Of a stretch of DNA of 64,000 bases, positions 13,501 through 27,054 are shown piece by piece. The stretch is from contig LR746274.1 in the NCBI GenBank assembly GCA_902729315.2, positions 4,925,037 through 4,989,036 on the forward strand. The letters run 5' to 3'. The position numbers and the translations under genes are program-made. Numbering within the stretch: position 1 is the first letter of the stretch; every line of letters begins with the position of its first letter. Origin of the DNA: Spirodela intermedia (lineage: Eukaryota > Streptophyta > Magnoliopsida > Alismatales > Araceae). Below the pieces are notes generated by a model that had not been told where the DNA came from, ran no database searches, and was given only the letters and a program-made list of their open reading frames with translations.

Positions 13501-14770
13501 AGAGATGATGCCATAGTTAGCCAAGAGGGTGTGCTTCCACAAATGTTGAGTTAAACCACAACAATAAAAAGCTTACAAGTTCGACCATTTATTTCTAAAA
13601 CAAGCACACAATAGGGACCAAGGACATCTCTTTTTCTAATAAATATGGCAAAAATTGTGTACCCAAGTATTTAGGAACGATCAAGCTTTATCTCCATATG
13701 ATTTTTCTCCATTCAAAATTGAATAAATAAAATAAAGCAGCATCTGACCCCAAACAACAAAAACAATAATCACTGGGACTAGAAAAGCTCTTTTACTAGA
13801 AAATTTGACAAAAGTTCACCAAGTGCATTAAGGAGTGAACACCCAAGACATAGTTCTGGATATTTTTCCTCATTCTGACTTGGTTGCCAATAGGAAAATT
13901 AGCTAATGATTTTCTCATCCTGTCAAAGACCACAAGGTAAATGTCTGCTGGTGCTTGGATTATGATCGACATCCCTCCAACTCGTTTTGACCTTCCTACT
14001 AATTAAAAGCAAGAATCTCTGATTTTTTGGACTAGAAGGTCTGAACCGTGTTATTTCACAAGCCACTCCCATTGGGGTCTGATTCTAAGGTTTGCAATTA
14101 AAAAATTCTTCCATAAATTCTTTGATGTTATTTGCCAAAGCTTTCAACAAAAATGATAGTACGAAGGATACCCAACAATAATCTACATAATGTTCTCTTT
14201 CTTATTAGAAAGAGAGGGGACACCAATTCGAAGTTTCCTATGAAAACTTTAATAAGAAATGTTTAACAAAGGATTTCTTCAGATGTCTTGTTCTTTCAAG
14301 AAAAACCAAATCTTCTCCTTCAACTCCGTTATCCATACTGATCATTACCCGTCCTCAAAGAGAAAAAGACATGGGAATCTGGCATTAGTGTCCAGCAGCA
14401 TTCCGCGGCCATGTTGTCTGACTGAAGATGGTGGCCTGTGCAAAAAAGAGGCAACCAGATGTAGAGATATTTTTATTATTTTTATTTCTCCTTGTTCTCT
14501 TACTGTTACCACTGTCCTACCCCATTGGCTAGGGCCTAAAATATATTTTTCTCCATTTACCTTATTTAATTTTTTTTTTCTTCTAATGGCTGCATGGGGG
14601 AAGACCCAAGGGTCTTCTAGAATCAGCCAATCAAAGCACAACGAAGCACTTTCCTGCCAATACAAAGAGATAAGAAGCTGAATCCATCCACTTGGCGTTT
14701 CTTTAACTCGGTTTCAATGCTAATTTGCAACCATTCTTTGATTTATGTCTTAATCTGATTCAATAACAAT
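7516..14770. repeat. Segmental duplication, copy B (carries the 3' part of the intact PTI1-like gene)
   Basis: This is the counterpart of copy A. Similarity to copy A fades at about 14770, inside kinase intron 1 and about 400 bp short of exon 1 (15177). The breakpoint therefore explains why copy A lacks exon 1, the leader and the promoter. About 7700-10690 has no match in copy A, whose equivalent stretch at about 600-1690 is unrelated. Insertions or deletions on both copies are likely. Confidence 0.85.
7700..10690. other. AT-rich segment unique to copy B, no gene recognised
   Basis: About 3 kb separates two blocks that match copy A. There is no long open frame, no recognisable transposase or reverse transcriptase, and no clear terminal repeats. 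It may be a decayed insertion, or sequence lost from copy A. Confidence 0.4.
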
Positions 14771-15270
14771 TTCTGTGGTGTTTGTCCTAATTGTGATTGT
14801 TTACTAGTTGCAATTAACTAGAGTAAATGTTTGCCCAAGATAGAGTTCACCATCCAGCAAAGGTATTTTTCTGGACTGGGAGAAGCAGAGAAAGAATATT
14901 CCTACACACTCTGTATGCATAATTTCCTACAGATTCGAAAACATATAAATCAAAATTAATGACACCCCTAATTTTTGCAGTCAGATTCTCAATTTTGATG
15001 GAGATACTCATCATTAGAATTATGAAGTATGAACAGACAACATGAAGCTCAAATATTTAATATTCACTCCTCTCACACTTGTATGTCAAAAGGAATCTGC
15101 TAAAAGGATTTGTAAGGTAACCTGAATTTGTGATCCAAAAAACAGAGATCACACAGGGGTGAGAGCATATAGATACCATCAAAATTATTCTTTGGGCTTT
15201 TCTGGCGATCTTTATCATTTGGCGCGTAAGAGTCATCAAGATGGCGAGCACAACACAACCACCGCCACAT
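11631..15270 (-). CDS. PTI1-like: PTI1-like serine/threonine protein kinase (RLCK family VIII), intact
   Basis: Seven coding exons: 15270-15177, 13301-13051, 12948-12822, 12735-12462, 12170-12038, 11945-11859, 11762-11631. They sum to 1098 nt (365 aa), with phase conserved at every GT-AG junction. The start MWRWLCC gives a Cys pair typical of PTI1-like proteins and likely lipid-modified for membrane attachment. The kinase domain runs from about residue 70: G-loop GEGSYG 78-83, catalytic Lys99 in AIKK, HRD 200-202, DFN in place of DFG 220-222, and the activation segment [16 protein letters not shown] at 234-249. By memory of the family, DFN is normal for PTI1-like kinases, and the activation-segment Thr is the phospho-acceptor used by upstream kinases such as Pto/OXI1. 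The expected role is cytoplasmic-face signalling in immunity and oxidative stress. Intron 1 is 1.9 kb. Length matches the family. Confidence 0.95.
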
Positions 15271-15357
15271 CTTGTCCTTGTCCTTGTCCCTGTTTCTTAT
15301 CTGCTCTTGACTTGGGCTTCCCACACTTATAGGAAAACTAACTGAAGATGCGTCTTC
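15271..15357 (-). other. Predicted 5'UTR exon of the PTI1-like gene
   Basis: An acceptor ending GGGCAG at 15358-15363 precedes a short exon that runs into the start ATG at 15270. A good upstream partner donor (CCAG then gtaatt) lies at 16657/16656. The leader is therefore probably split by an intron of about 1.3 kb. This is inferred from splice signals only. Confidence 0.55.
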
Positions 15358-16656
15358 CTGCCCAGAAATAAATAATACCATTATATGCAAAGAATAAAAT
15401 GTACTGGACGTGTACATTTACTCACTGAAAAGTAAAATTGTGCAGAAATATACATATATTTATGTCCCACGATTAGCCATTCCACTTAACCAATCAATGT
15501 GATAGGCAACGGCTACATGGCCATATATTACAAATGCTACAAAGGAATTTATACACTGAATAATTTCCAATACAGCTAAAAATATATTTTCGAATTGGTG
15601 TTCATTTATTTTGAAACAAGTGATAATTAATAGTTTAACATGCAACACAAAGAAATAGCATGAAGAAAATGGAAAGCATTGTGATTATGCCCCTCGTTAA
15701 CCAAATGACTCGATCTTTTTCAAATTTGAATGGGGCCAGTGTGGCCACAACAGCATATACTAATGGCCTGAGATTAGTAGTTTTTAAACATCACACTGAA
15801 AGGACCGTGAGTTTTCTTATCCATGAAATCAAAAATTAGCTGTCATGCCAAGGACAATTGCGTAGCCAGACAATTCTAGACTTTTCAAACACCAAAGCGA
15901 CAGATCCGTGACTCTGATTTTCCATAGCAGCATCAGTCATCTATCAAGCCACAATACATTAGAGAACATCAATTTCTCAGATTAAAATATAGAAGCTATG
16001 TAGCGTTAGAAGTGTAGGGAATAGGAAGACAAAACCCCAACAAACAGAACAAAAAAAACCTCCGAAATCTCACCAGCAAAACACGTCGAATAAGTTCCTC
16101 CTCCATTTGCCAAAGATATTATTCACGGATAAATATCGATATGCAACAGAACGCAGAGTGTGGAAAGAAAATACCGACAACAGTCTCTCCTTCCCCTCCC
16201 CCCCCCACCCCCCAACCCTTCTCTTCTCGGGCCTAAGCAGAATCTACCGAGCTAGACGAATAACTCGTCCAGAGGACACGAAAAAATTGGATAAAAAGAG
16301 AAATGAGATACGAGAAGACGGTAGAAACTGAGATCTCAAGGCCAGAGAATGCCACGGACGACTGGATTAAGCGAATGTAGCAAATGCCAAGGAAAGGGCA
16401 ATATTCCAGTAGACTTCCTCCAATGAAACCCCTCGGCGATTATAATCGATGGAAAAGCGTAATGGGAGGGGATACAACACGACGTAAACAAGAAACGTGC
16501 GAGTGCGCGCGTCTGTGCCTGTATCCGTGGGGGAGAGACGCAGAAGTGAGACGAAGGGAGGGTACTAGAGGGGAAGAATAAGAGAAGGAAGAAGAAACAG
16601 CCAGCAATGTCGGAACGAAAATTGGACTGATTAGGAGCTGCAAACAGAACAATTAC

Positions 16657-16918
16657 CTGGAACCATCTGGGGCAAGCTGGATCCGGCTAGCTCATTCCCC
16701 GGAAAGGGACGATGCGGGTGCGTCGACGGTTATAGGAGCCAGCAGAGGCGGAGCGGCGGCGGCGGCGGCCGGTGGCGCAGGTGGAAAATACGAGGCCTCA
16801 GCGCCACCACGACCACCACCCCACTCGCCAATAGAGCTCCCACAATACCTGCCCTCGCCAGCGATGCTTTGCTTTTTACCATTTACCATGAAGTACCCAA
16901 TATTATCATAATTTATAC
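16657..16918 (-). promoter_or_regulatory. Putative first leader exon and core promoter of the PTI1-like gene
   Basis: On the minus strand a TATAAAT box lies at 16917-16911. It is followed by a GC-rich leader with a GCC/GGC triplet run (around 16755-16770), ending at the gt donor after 16657. The transcription start would be near 16880. An open frame across this leader has no recognisable similarity and I treat it as untranslated. Confidence 0.45.
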
Positions 16919-16999
16919 GTAGGTCCTTAAAATTCAAGTCTGACGTAACCCGCCAGCCTCCTCGCCTTCGAGCACCAAGGAACATGCCAACACGGGTTT

Positions 17000-19900
17000 A
17001 TCTGATGACGTGGCATGCCTACAGAGCCTGCGAATCATTTACGTGACCCGAAAAAGGCGCTGACAACCCGGGCCGGGCCCCGAGAAAAGCCCTACAAGCC
17101 AAGCCCGGACTGGGCATAGTCAGGCTTTTTTTTTTATCGAACTTTAAGATGATGATGACCCCGAATGGGCTCCGGCCCTCTTTGCGGGCCCTTAGAGCCC
17201 ACCATGAGAAAGGTGTCCTTTTTTTATGGTAGAGATGAATAGAGACAAATTGACAACGTGGTCGGAGCAGTATTGGGCATTATCAACAGGCTCAGGGCCC
17301 GGCCCGTTGACACTGACAGCTTGTACATATATACAAGTCCATAAGCACAAGAGCTTACTTTTCCTTCTAAGAATTTCTTCAACATATTTATACTTTCTTT
17401 TTGGTGAAAGCATATACTAACCTTTATTGTATCATAAAATATCTATAATAATAGTAATAATGATAATTTAAGTCCTACAGAAACTAAGTTTTACATGAAA
17501 AATATGCCCCTATCCTTCATGTTACTTCACTTAATATTATTGAGCAATCATGATAGGAACTTACCACAAACTAGAAAGAGCATGGGGGAGCACAGTGTAA
17601 GTGGAGAGGGTTGGACTCTTACAAAGATATTGAAAATCATGAGTGAAAATATAATTTAATAGTTTTTTTCATATTTTTGTGATAAGAACTCAATTAATTG
17701 AATTATATATGTCATGGAAAATGTTATTAGGTTGATAAATGTATGATGGCCAAGATTTTCCTATTTTACTATAGTTCTTGATTTATATTGAATGTCACCA
17801 AATAATGAAGTTGAATGATTTCTTTTCAAGGTATTAAAAGGTTTATAAAATATATTTTTGAGCTTATGAAGGTCAAATAGTCTAATTAGACAAGGAACGT
17901 TCAACCTAAACAAAATGAAAAAAAAATAAAAATTGTCTCTAATTATTTGGTCAGATTGAATGGAATGAATTCAAGCCCCTCCCCCCATTCCCTCATAGTT
18001 CCATACTTATCTCATTGGGACTAGCAAGGAGGGGCCAACTGCTATTTTTATGGCTATATAGCCCAATGTCTCATAGGTTACTCAACCATTGCTTAGTTGG
18101 TGTGCCCCTATTTTACTTAAAATAATGGAAAATTTTAATGGCATACTTTGCATATTGTAAATTAAAGAATCCTCTCTCTTCTAAGAGAGTTACTTAGAGT
18201 AGAAGCATTAGTCCTCTGTCTCCTAAACCTGAATAGACCTAACATAAGAAGGAATGGTTCATAACTAAAAATCTAACAAGAAGTGCTGAGAGGCCAATCA
18301 CAGATCAACAAGCCAAAAGAAGAAGATATTCTCTTTAAAATAGGTTAGAATAATCGAATTACATATCCACTCTCTGAATTGATATCATAAAACTAGTATG
18401 TACTTATTGTAGAATTAACAAGTTTGATATACAACATTTTCAAGTTAATATTTCAGATTACAAGGTAATAGTTAGTAAATTAGGTATTCATAATTAATAT
18501 TGCATGATACTCTCCTAATCATAGACAAGAATAGAGACTAATACTTGAGATTACAAGTGTAATAATGTGAATTTTAACATGGTTATGCTATCAAGCATGC
18601 CTCTATCTCAATTAGAAGAAAAAAATTATTTTGGGAATGGCATTAATGATTACAATGGGATCCACAAACCCAATAGCACATTGATTCAAATATGATGGAT
18701 TACGGACCCAAAGATGGCTAAGGTTGAATATACTTAATAATAACGTATATTGAATCAATATCTCTAATTTATTTAATCATAATGTCAAAGGGTATACTTT
18801 TTAATTCAATGGACTTCTTGATTGTTGTAATTTATTTCTAAGTAGTACTCAACAATGCAACAAATAAGTCTTCAAGCCACCATATATCTAGTTAGAGTTG
18901 ACAATATAATTGAGTCAATTAGTCTAAGTGTTATAATTCATTATAATTGAGTTAATTAGACTATGGACAAAAATAGGTAGCCTAAACATAAGAAATATGA
19001 TACACTATTTTAAAGAGGCTTGGCTCCAACCTTACATCTCCTATTCCAAGAGCTCTCACTCCTTATACTTGTACTAATCTTCTTTGAAGGTTACACCTTT
19101 GTGGACACTAACTTATAAGAATGAATAATTGTTAATCCTAGCAAAACAGTCTAATTTTCAGTAAACTAGTAGTCAAATTAGCTTTCATTTTATTGGCTTT
19201 GACATATTAGATATCCAATCTCAAGCCATACCAAGCAGTCTTCATCTTTCAAATATCTTTCCAATGTATGCACGCCTCTATGATAAAAGCTTATGCACAA
19301 ATTGCATGAATGATTAGGTGTCAGATTATCACATGCCTTTTAGGAACATGGCACAATTCTTAATTGGCAATGACTACAATAATCAGGTTAATCATTAATA
19401 CATCTTAATTGTGCAGACCTGCTTATATCTATGACAAAAACTCATAAAAAAATTGCATTAATGATTAGATGTCAGATTATGACATGCCCTTTATGAACAT
19501 GGCACAATTCTTAATTGGCAAGGACTAAATAATCTGGTTAATCATTAATACATCTCAATTCTAAGATCCATTAAATTTGATAATATATTAGACAAACTAA
19601 AATCTGGTAATCACACTTTGTAATTGAATTCGTCTATTTGTCTAGTTATTAAAAACATTTAATCCATGGTCAATAAAAACATTCAAATTTTTATTTTGAG
19701 TTCTTAGCCAAGATTCCAACTTACATGACATTCACAATAAAATAGAAAATATAAAGTCTAGACATCAAAACTTATAATCATATGCTGAAAATTAAAGCCT
19801 ACAAAAACTAGAAATTAAGGCATTTAAATATCCCATATTAGTTGATAAATAGATATATATATATATGTTTGATATATTGGTGATAACTTATTTTTGTCTA

Positions 19901-22900
19901 AAAGGGGCCACAAAGGAGCCACATAAGGGCATGAATTTATCTCTTTGGATTATACACTATCACATTTTCTACACAAGTCAAATAGGGTTTGTACCTTTTT
20001 TCTAGTAGGAAACAAATTTGAGATTTATAATAGTTTGGTTCTCCTACCTACTTATCTTTTATAAGGCTAGTACTCTTATTCCTAACTTCCAATCCATTGC
20101 AAAAGACACTAAACTAGATGTATGAAACTAGATGGGTTGAACACTCAATACCATGATGTTAACTTGTCTATCTAAATTAATGCTTGTAAATTAAGACACC
20201 AAACATTTAACACTCAATGTATACTCAATGATAACTTTGAAATTTAAAAATATCAAATTTCAAAGCATGAACTCTTTCATTGAACTATATTTCCAAATTG
20301 CTGATGCCCTTAATTTTGATATTATAAGTAAAAATTTATTAATTGAATATTGAGTCATTTATATATATCATGAAGTCACATTAAATGTTTGGAAGATTAT
20401 GATGTAGCTTTTTGGTGTAGTATGAAGTATATATCATGAAGTTGGTGAAAACTTAAAGGAAAAATTCTTCATCAGGTCCTAAGATAATTAGGTGGTGGGA
20501 TGAGAGGTTGTTAGGTGAAAACATGAAATGTGCTAGCCTATTTTTATCATGAGAGGATGGAGCCTTTATGAAGATGAACTTGAGACGTTGGGTGATTGTG
20601 GGATGAATACTAGCATGTATTTCTAGAGGAAAATATTGAAACCTAATTCAGATGAGGAAAATAGAGACATTGAGATTTCAAGACTAGACATAGCCAAATG
20701 AGAGACAAGTTTTTAGTGAATAACTTTTTGTATTGAGAACTCATATCATAAATCAAATTTAAAGTTTGTTGTTTAGAAAAAAAAAAATTAAAATTTTTAT
20801 AGTGTCATGCGATAAGTTTTTATTATCATAAGTTAATAATTAATTAATAATATACTTTAAACCCTAACTCATGATAAATAAGCTTATATTTATGTTAAAT
20901 TATGAAAAAATATTTTTAGTTAGTTAATGTGATTTTTTTGATTAATTATGTAATTTTATGTGAATTTATATAATTTTTGTAATTATACTTTTGAGATAAA
21001 TAAAGAGAAATAAAATAAAAATATAAAAAAAGGGCTTGAGTGGCTAAGGACTAGTATGAGATAAGTAGTTGGGCCCATAATAGGTGTCACTCTTCTTCCA
21101 CGTCACCAGTGGCCAGCCAAGTGTGAAGCAAAGAATGATTGCAGACATGTGAAAAAAAGACTTATTGGCTATAGAATCTTGTATTATTGTATATCTATCT
21201 CAAAATATAAAAAATAACTAATATGAGATTAAATAGGTGTCACAAATTCCTATAAGGCTTTTAATGATTTTAATACTTAAAATATTTATTATTTATGAGA
21301 AAGAAATATCTTTATAACGTCATTTTATAAAGGTATTTGTATACTTATTTCACTCTTTCTTATGTAGTTGGGCAATCAAAGAGGATTTGAATCCAATTAG
21401 AGCCAAAACTCATATTTTTATCTCATTAAATTATGATTTTTCTGTATATTACATGTCAACCATTAAGTCCTCAAAATGGCTCAATCATCAATGAAAATAT
21501 CATCAATGTGATTCATAGAGCATCATTAATAAACCTCTTGAATGATTATAAAAAAAAATCTCAAATCTATTAAATAAATGATCTCTAATTGATCAACAAA
21601 CAAGTTGTTGTCAAGAGAGGACAATCCTCCAAGAGATGAGTCACCACCTCCTAAAAGCTTATCAGATGTAATGGAAAACCTCATCTTATTATGTGGACTT
21701 GAAAATGAAGTTCTTTAAGACATACTTCATCTCTATCTAGCTTATCTACGTCAGATGACAGCTGCTAGATATTTGCAAAGTCATTATTTTTCTGCTCCAT
21801 CTGATGATAGTTCGAAAATAATCTGTCAACTCACCTTATTAATTTATAGATTTTACAAGAAGATCTAAAGATTACCCACATCGTCCTTATCTAAGGAGAG
21901 TCATTGAAGCCATAGACATTACACAATAATCTTTTTAAACACACAGAAGTTTGGTGATCATTATCGTAAGGCCAAAATTCTATCTTTTCTATTTTAAACT
22001 TAATTTTTACTTAATCTAGTATAGTTTGTGTGATTTCAAGTTTTTTGAAAACATTCTTCATTCAAATATAATTGTTCTAACTTTTATAAATATTAATTTA
22101 ATTAATTAAATCATTTATATCATGTATGTAAGAATCAACATTTTTGTCATATTCACATTCATCAAGCCACTTTCATCATCTTGATGTACGCACACTTATT
22201 TTCCTTTTTCATGAATTTTAAATAAATTTTATTTTTAATATTTAATCTAAACATTATATATATATATATATTCTTTGTAAAAAATTAATATACCACTAGA
22301 TATTATATTCCATTTCAATGATCAACTTAAAAATTACTCACTTTTGGAACCTTTTATTTAATTATAATTGATATATTTTATATAAATACTTTAAAATACT
22401 TAAAAATTAATATTTTCTAGTTTTAAAAATATTTCATTTGTGTTTAATAAACAAAAACTAAATCACATCATCATGTTTATAAGGAGGTTGAAATTTAAAA
22501 TTTTAATTTTTTTAACAATTAATAATAGTAACATGCCAATGGCTCAACACACATGGCAAACAATTAGTTCATAAGATTATAGTCAATTTGTCTTATCTAT
22601 ATCCTTTTCTATAACACTTTATTATCAATACCTTTGTGTCAAAAGTTAATTTCTATTCCTTGAAACATGTGAAGATGAGTTTAATTGTTTGACTTCTACT
22701 ATTTAGAACAAATGTGTATGATCATTTTCAAATCATATAATATTACTCTAGTGTGAATAATCAATTTTACCCTTGTGTCTATTTTTTAAAAATTAAAACA
22801 AGATTGACTTTGAGAGAAAAGTCTCTTTGTTAGCCATAACTTAAAATTAAATTTCAGTGCACATGTATCAATATTTTTAAGAATGATACAATTTTTTTAT

Positions 22901-25300
22901 TAATTATTTGTTGATGTAATTATTACATAGCAATTTGGATGATAGAGTTTGTCATAAATTGATGACAAAAATACAAGAATTTCATAGTATGAGGGGAAGA
23001 TATCATAACTTTTCCCTATGTTACTTCAAAACATAATATCAAGTGAAACTTACCAGAGTTAAAATAATTAAAACTATCCAATGCTCTTTTATCTTCACAT
23101 GAATATAGACAACATTATAGCTAATAGGGTGTCAATTTAGCATATGACATCTATATCATAGTTTATGAAGTAATATGATACAATTTCATGTCTCAAATTG
23201 ACCTTACTAGGGTTAATAATTTAGAACACACAAAACTATTATAAAAGTTTTTAAAATTAATATCAAACTTACATAGATATTTACATTCAAGGTTAAGAAT
23301 ATCGATAATTAAACTAAGATTATCTTAGATATTACGGATATTTTTTATTTTATCTTAGGGTAAAATAGATGTACATTATATGCTACGAATATGGAGAATT
23401 AGATTCAACTACACTCGAAGAAATTTGAGATTATTTTTTGTTATTTTGTGGAAATGAATTCTACGTATTATTAGATTAGATTTATTTAGTTTTTAGTTGA
23501 AAATAGCAAAATCTGGGTTGACACAACACCATCCTTAGGAGACCTAGTAATAAAAATCAACTCTATGAAAGTAGTTACTTGTCAAACATTATATAATCTT
23601 AATTTTTCTGATGACAATGATTACATCTTTAATCCACTAGAATTGAGCATCAATCTCTGAATTATTTATTAGTTTGATATTAAATGTTACAATCATTAAC
23701 CTTTAGAAATTTTAATTGTCTGTAGATTAAAATAATTCATTACTAAACTTGAAACTTGTAAATTTATTTTTCAATGTGCTCTAGTTGGAGTCTTGGTTCT
23801 GAACTAAATAGCTAATTTTGAGCACTTTATCACTAGATAAATTCACTAAATTTGATTACTAGACAGAACTACCAAGCTTCAATTTGTCTAATTCACCATG
23901 CACATGATTCCACAATGTAAACCACATTGACTAGCCCACTACAAGTTAAGCATGAAATTGAACACCTATCATTATTCTGATGTTCTGATGATAACTTGAT
24001 TATTTACAACTTCAGTAAACTAAGATTTGAGAATTGAATTAGGTAATGGTTTTGTGCTCTCAAAAGTCAATGAAAAATTGACCTATAATCATTTGAATAA
24101 TGTTTATACCGTAATTCTTTTAACATATCTAGCTATGCATACATTTATTAGAAAGATATTTGAAAGATGAAGATGACAAAAAATTATATGCAATTTTAAA
24201 GAATTATTATTGATTCATATTTTATAATATTTACTGGAAAAAAAATTAGACTTATTTCAAGTCCTGACTTGATTGCTTAGAGTACAACTTTCAACAAATA
24301 TTAGCCATCATAAACAACTACTAGACATCACTCTATAATGAGTAAATTATGTATCTGTTGTATGCTTTAAATTCCATATCCACACATCTTTGAACTAATC
24401 AATTAGTTGTAGGGACAAGCTGAACTTTGTAATTTAGTTAAACTCAAGTTTGATAGCACATATAGTTGTCTAGTGTTCTTGAGCTATAAGGCTGGTGGAA
24501 GAGCTAGGTTCAAGCTAAAGTTAAAAAGTTAATCAAGCAGCTATCATGCCATGATAAGTTGATAGGAACTATGGGATTAATAACTAATAGAGTGGTAGCA
24601 ATATGATAATGGAGGATTGACTTCTCGAAAGCTATATGGTTACTAGATACACAACAACTAGAGCGTATGATACTGTTGATATCTATCTAGTCTCTGGTTT
24701 CTTTAGTTCTTAAGTATAACCTTCCTTTCATATAAAGATTACTAGAAGCCCAAGTAGTGAGAATTCTTGAAATAAAAAATACAAGGTCAAAGCTCTTGAG
24801 TAAAGGATACAAACTATGTTTTAGTAACACATATCGATGTGCTACTAAACCATAGTCAATAATAAAAGCTATGATAAATAACTCAATTATATGACCTATT
24901 ATAATTTTATATGCAGTGATCTAAATAATATTATTTTTCATTTTTCTAAACCTCTATATACAATCTAGATAGAGATTAATCACAATCTTTCATATTAGAA
25001 TGTCTAATTTCATAAATTACAATAAACTTAATTAGAAAACTTAATTCAATAGATAATATGATTATGTGTATTCCCTTAGAAGCACAATTGCAATTCCAAA
25101 ATGCTCTATAATTAGCAAGAAAATTTAAACTAGTTGTAAGATATGAAGGTCAGAAATCTCCTTTTTTGTCAAAAATTAATTACTCTCACTATAAAAAGAA
25201 AAAAAAGTCCAAGGTTTCGAATATGGGTGAGAGGTTGGGGAGAATTTTTCCTTTTTTAGGTAGCTGGAAGAGTGGTCAACATGAGAGGCTGAATTGGTCA
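17000..25300. other. Large AT-rich gene desert
   Basis: No open frame with recognisable domain content is present on either strand. The sequence is AT-rich, with short AT-dinucleotide runs (22254-22272) and one clear tandem duplication at 19.3-19.6 kb. Bases 17060-17310 form a GC-rich island with GGGCC/GCCCGG words. Old transposon debris is plausible, but I could not assign a family. Confidence 0.6.
19278..19560. repeat. Tandem duplication, period about 151 bp
   Basis: Bases about 19278-19410 and 19430-19560 are near-identical, sharing 'attgcat..aatgatta' followed by 'tcagattat.acatgcc' and 'ggcacaattcttaattggca'. Only scattered substitutions separate them, so the event is fairly recent. No coding content. 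Confidence 0.85.
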
Positions 25301-25490
25301 ATCTGAGGAAATTGTCTTATAAAAATCCTTGTCGACCGGCCAACAGTCGGCAGCACATATCTGGAGAGATCGAGAGAATATGAAAGGGCTTCGTGGGCTT
25401 TCGCTTAACGCTTATCCATCCGTCGGGTAATAAGAAATTCCCGTGTCTTAAAAATGACACCATCTTGTCAACATAAAAGGTCATTGGAGG

Positions 25491-25540
25491 GAGAGAGAGA
25501 GGGAGGGAGAGAGAGAGAGAACGGGATGGAGGGAGAGAGG
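25491..25540. repeat. (GA)n/(GGGA)n microsatellite
   Basis: Interrupted purine run 3' of the AN1 gene, in untranscribed spacer or possible 3' flank. Confidence 0.85.
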
Positions 25541-25954
25541 TCCCCTCCCCCCGGCCCCTAGTGACAGGGACATCTGCCAGCTCCACAGCCTCCAATCGAG
25601 ACTGTTTCAAAGAGGGTGCATCATTTGGCGCACCCACAACCTGCACAACCATTCCCTGGATGCCTCTCCCTCCCTATCTCTAATCTCTCTCTATCCTCTT
25701 TGCCATAAAGGCACGCCGCACCCACTTGCGGACGTCACATCTCCCCTCCCGCCCCCTTCGCCAAATTCAGAAAGAATTGGTTTCAGTGCTCATATATTCT
25801 GATTCTAAACTCATTTCGCGAGAGAGAGAGATAGAGAGAACGGAGATTGGGGGCAGCTCGTGGAATTGTACTCACCATTCCAACGTGACGAGGATGCCTA
25901 AAAAACTCTGTTCTGAATGGAAATTCAAAGCGACTGATTAGCTCATGCAGCATC

Positions 25955-25955
<1 letters not shown>

Positions 25956-25988
<33 letters not shown>
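25956..25988. repeat. (GA)n microsatellite
   Basis: Nearly pure GA run with one GATA interruption, also 3' of the AN1 gene. Confidence 0.85.
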
Positions 25989-26625
25989 CCCTTCATTCCA
26001 TGGGGGTGATGAGACGGCGAAGAAAAATCCCCGAGAATGGGAATTCAAAGAGACCCATCTGAATTAGAGCACTGTCATTGCATCACCCAAGAACGAAGAC
26101 ATTCTGGACCGTCCATTTACTTCTCGGAAATCCCTCTCGCCAAGAAAGACCCCCCCAAAAACAGCAATTTCTTCATTTTTTGAGAGCATCCCCAGAGGAG
26201 CAAGAACGGAAATTTCTGCGGAGGATACCACGAATGAGATCAAACAAGGAAAGAAATAAGGAAAGGAGAAAAAACAATCATCGGAGACTTTCTTCTTCGT
26301 TTTATAGCAATCAGGAGACAAATGGGTGAGGATCTTTTAACCTCGAAGAACACGGACATAAATTAAATTGGCTGCTTCTCTTAATTTCTTCCCAGAATGA
26401 ACAACAAATCTCATCCAATCCTACACCTGATCTCATGCCCTGGGGATCTTCATTACAGGTGAAGAAGCAACGAGATGAGATACGTCGATGAGGGAACGGG
26501 AACAGACGACGGAAAGAGAGAATTCATTTCGCAGCCGGATTACAAGGAAAGAGAGAAGAAAGCCCACGGAAGAATCTAAGAAGAAGCTAAAGAACAGCAG
26601 ACGCAGCAGATCAGGAGAGGGAGCG

Positions 26626-27054
26626 TCAGATTTTGATTATCTTCGCGGCTCTGATCAGGGGATTGGCCTTGGAGATCTCTTCCCGGCCGGCGGCCTTGTA
26701 GTCGAAGGAGCAGTCGTGGACGTCGGAGTAGCGGTGGCGGGAACAGAAGAGATCGCCGCACCGGCACCGGAATCCCGTCAGCCCCACCCTCCGCCGGCAG
26801 CACGAGCACCTCCGAGTCGAGGACGGAGCTTCCTGGTCTTCCTGCGAGGGCTTCGAGGGGTTTGAAGTGGCGGCGCCGCCAGGATCCGCCGCCGAGGCCT
26901 CCCTCCTGGCCGGCGCGGGAAGGCAGGGCTTGAGGAAGAGCGACGGCGGGGGAGCAGCAGCGGGCGGCGGAGGAGGGGGAGAAGTAGGGGGAGGGGATGA
27001 GGGTTTCAGGATCTCGGCCTCCTCCTTGTCGAGATTACAGGTTTCTCGCGCCAT
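26626..27054 (-). CDS. AN1-type zinc-finger stress-associated protein (no A20 domain)
   Basis: A single exon of 142 aa. The N-terminus [16 protein letters not shown] is followed by a low-complexity Pro/Ala linker (about 20-80). The AN1 zinc finger follows, with ligands Cys83, Cys86, Cys97, Cys99, Cys104, His107, His113 and Cys115. The tail [20 protein letters not shown] is the usual plant SAP C-terminus. No A20 motif is present, so this is the AN1-only subgroup. Its N-terminus resembles, from memory, an AN1-only rice SAP (SAP15 type). Plant SAPs respond to cold, salt and drought, and some bind ubiquitin or act as E3 ligases; those activities mostly map to A20, so the role here is uncertain. 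The frame stays open upstream to an ATG at 27198 (48 more codons), but the inner start fits the family. Confidence 0.9.
   Translation of the reverse strand: MARETCNLDKEEAEILKPSSPPPTSPPPPPPAAAPPPSLFLKPCLPAPARREASAADPGGAATSNPSKPSQEDQEAPSSTRRCSCCRRRVGLTGFRCRCGDLFCSRHRYSDVHDCSFDYKAAGREEISKANPLIRAAKIIKI

Noticed and set aside
16692-16985. 97-codon minus-strand frame ahead of the PTI1-like gene
   Set aside because: Ala/Gly/Pro-rich GC leader with no similarity. It is not in a workable splice relation with the family start MWRWLCC.
25317-25652. 111-codon minus-strand frame 3' of the AN1 gene
   Set aside because: It runs through a GA microsatellite (Ser/Leu stretch) and has no recognised domain.
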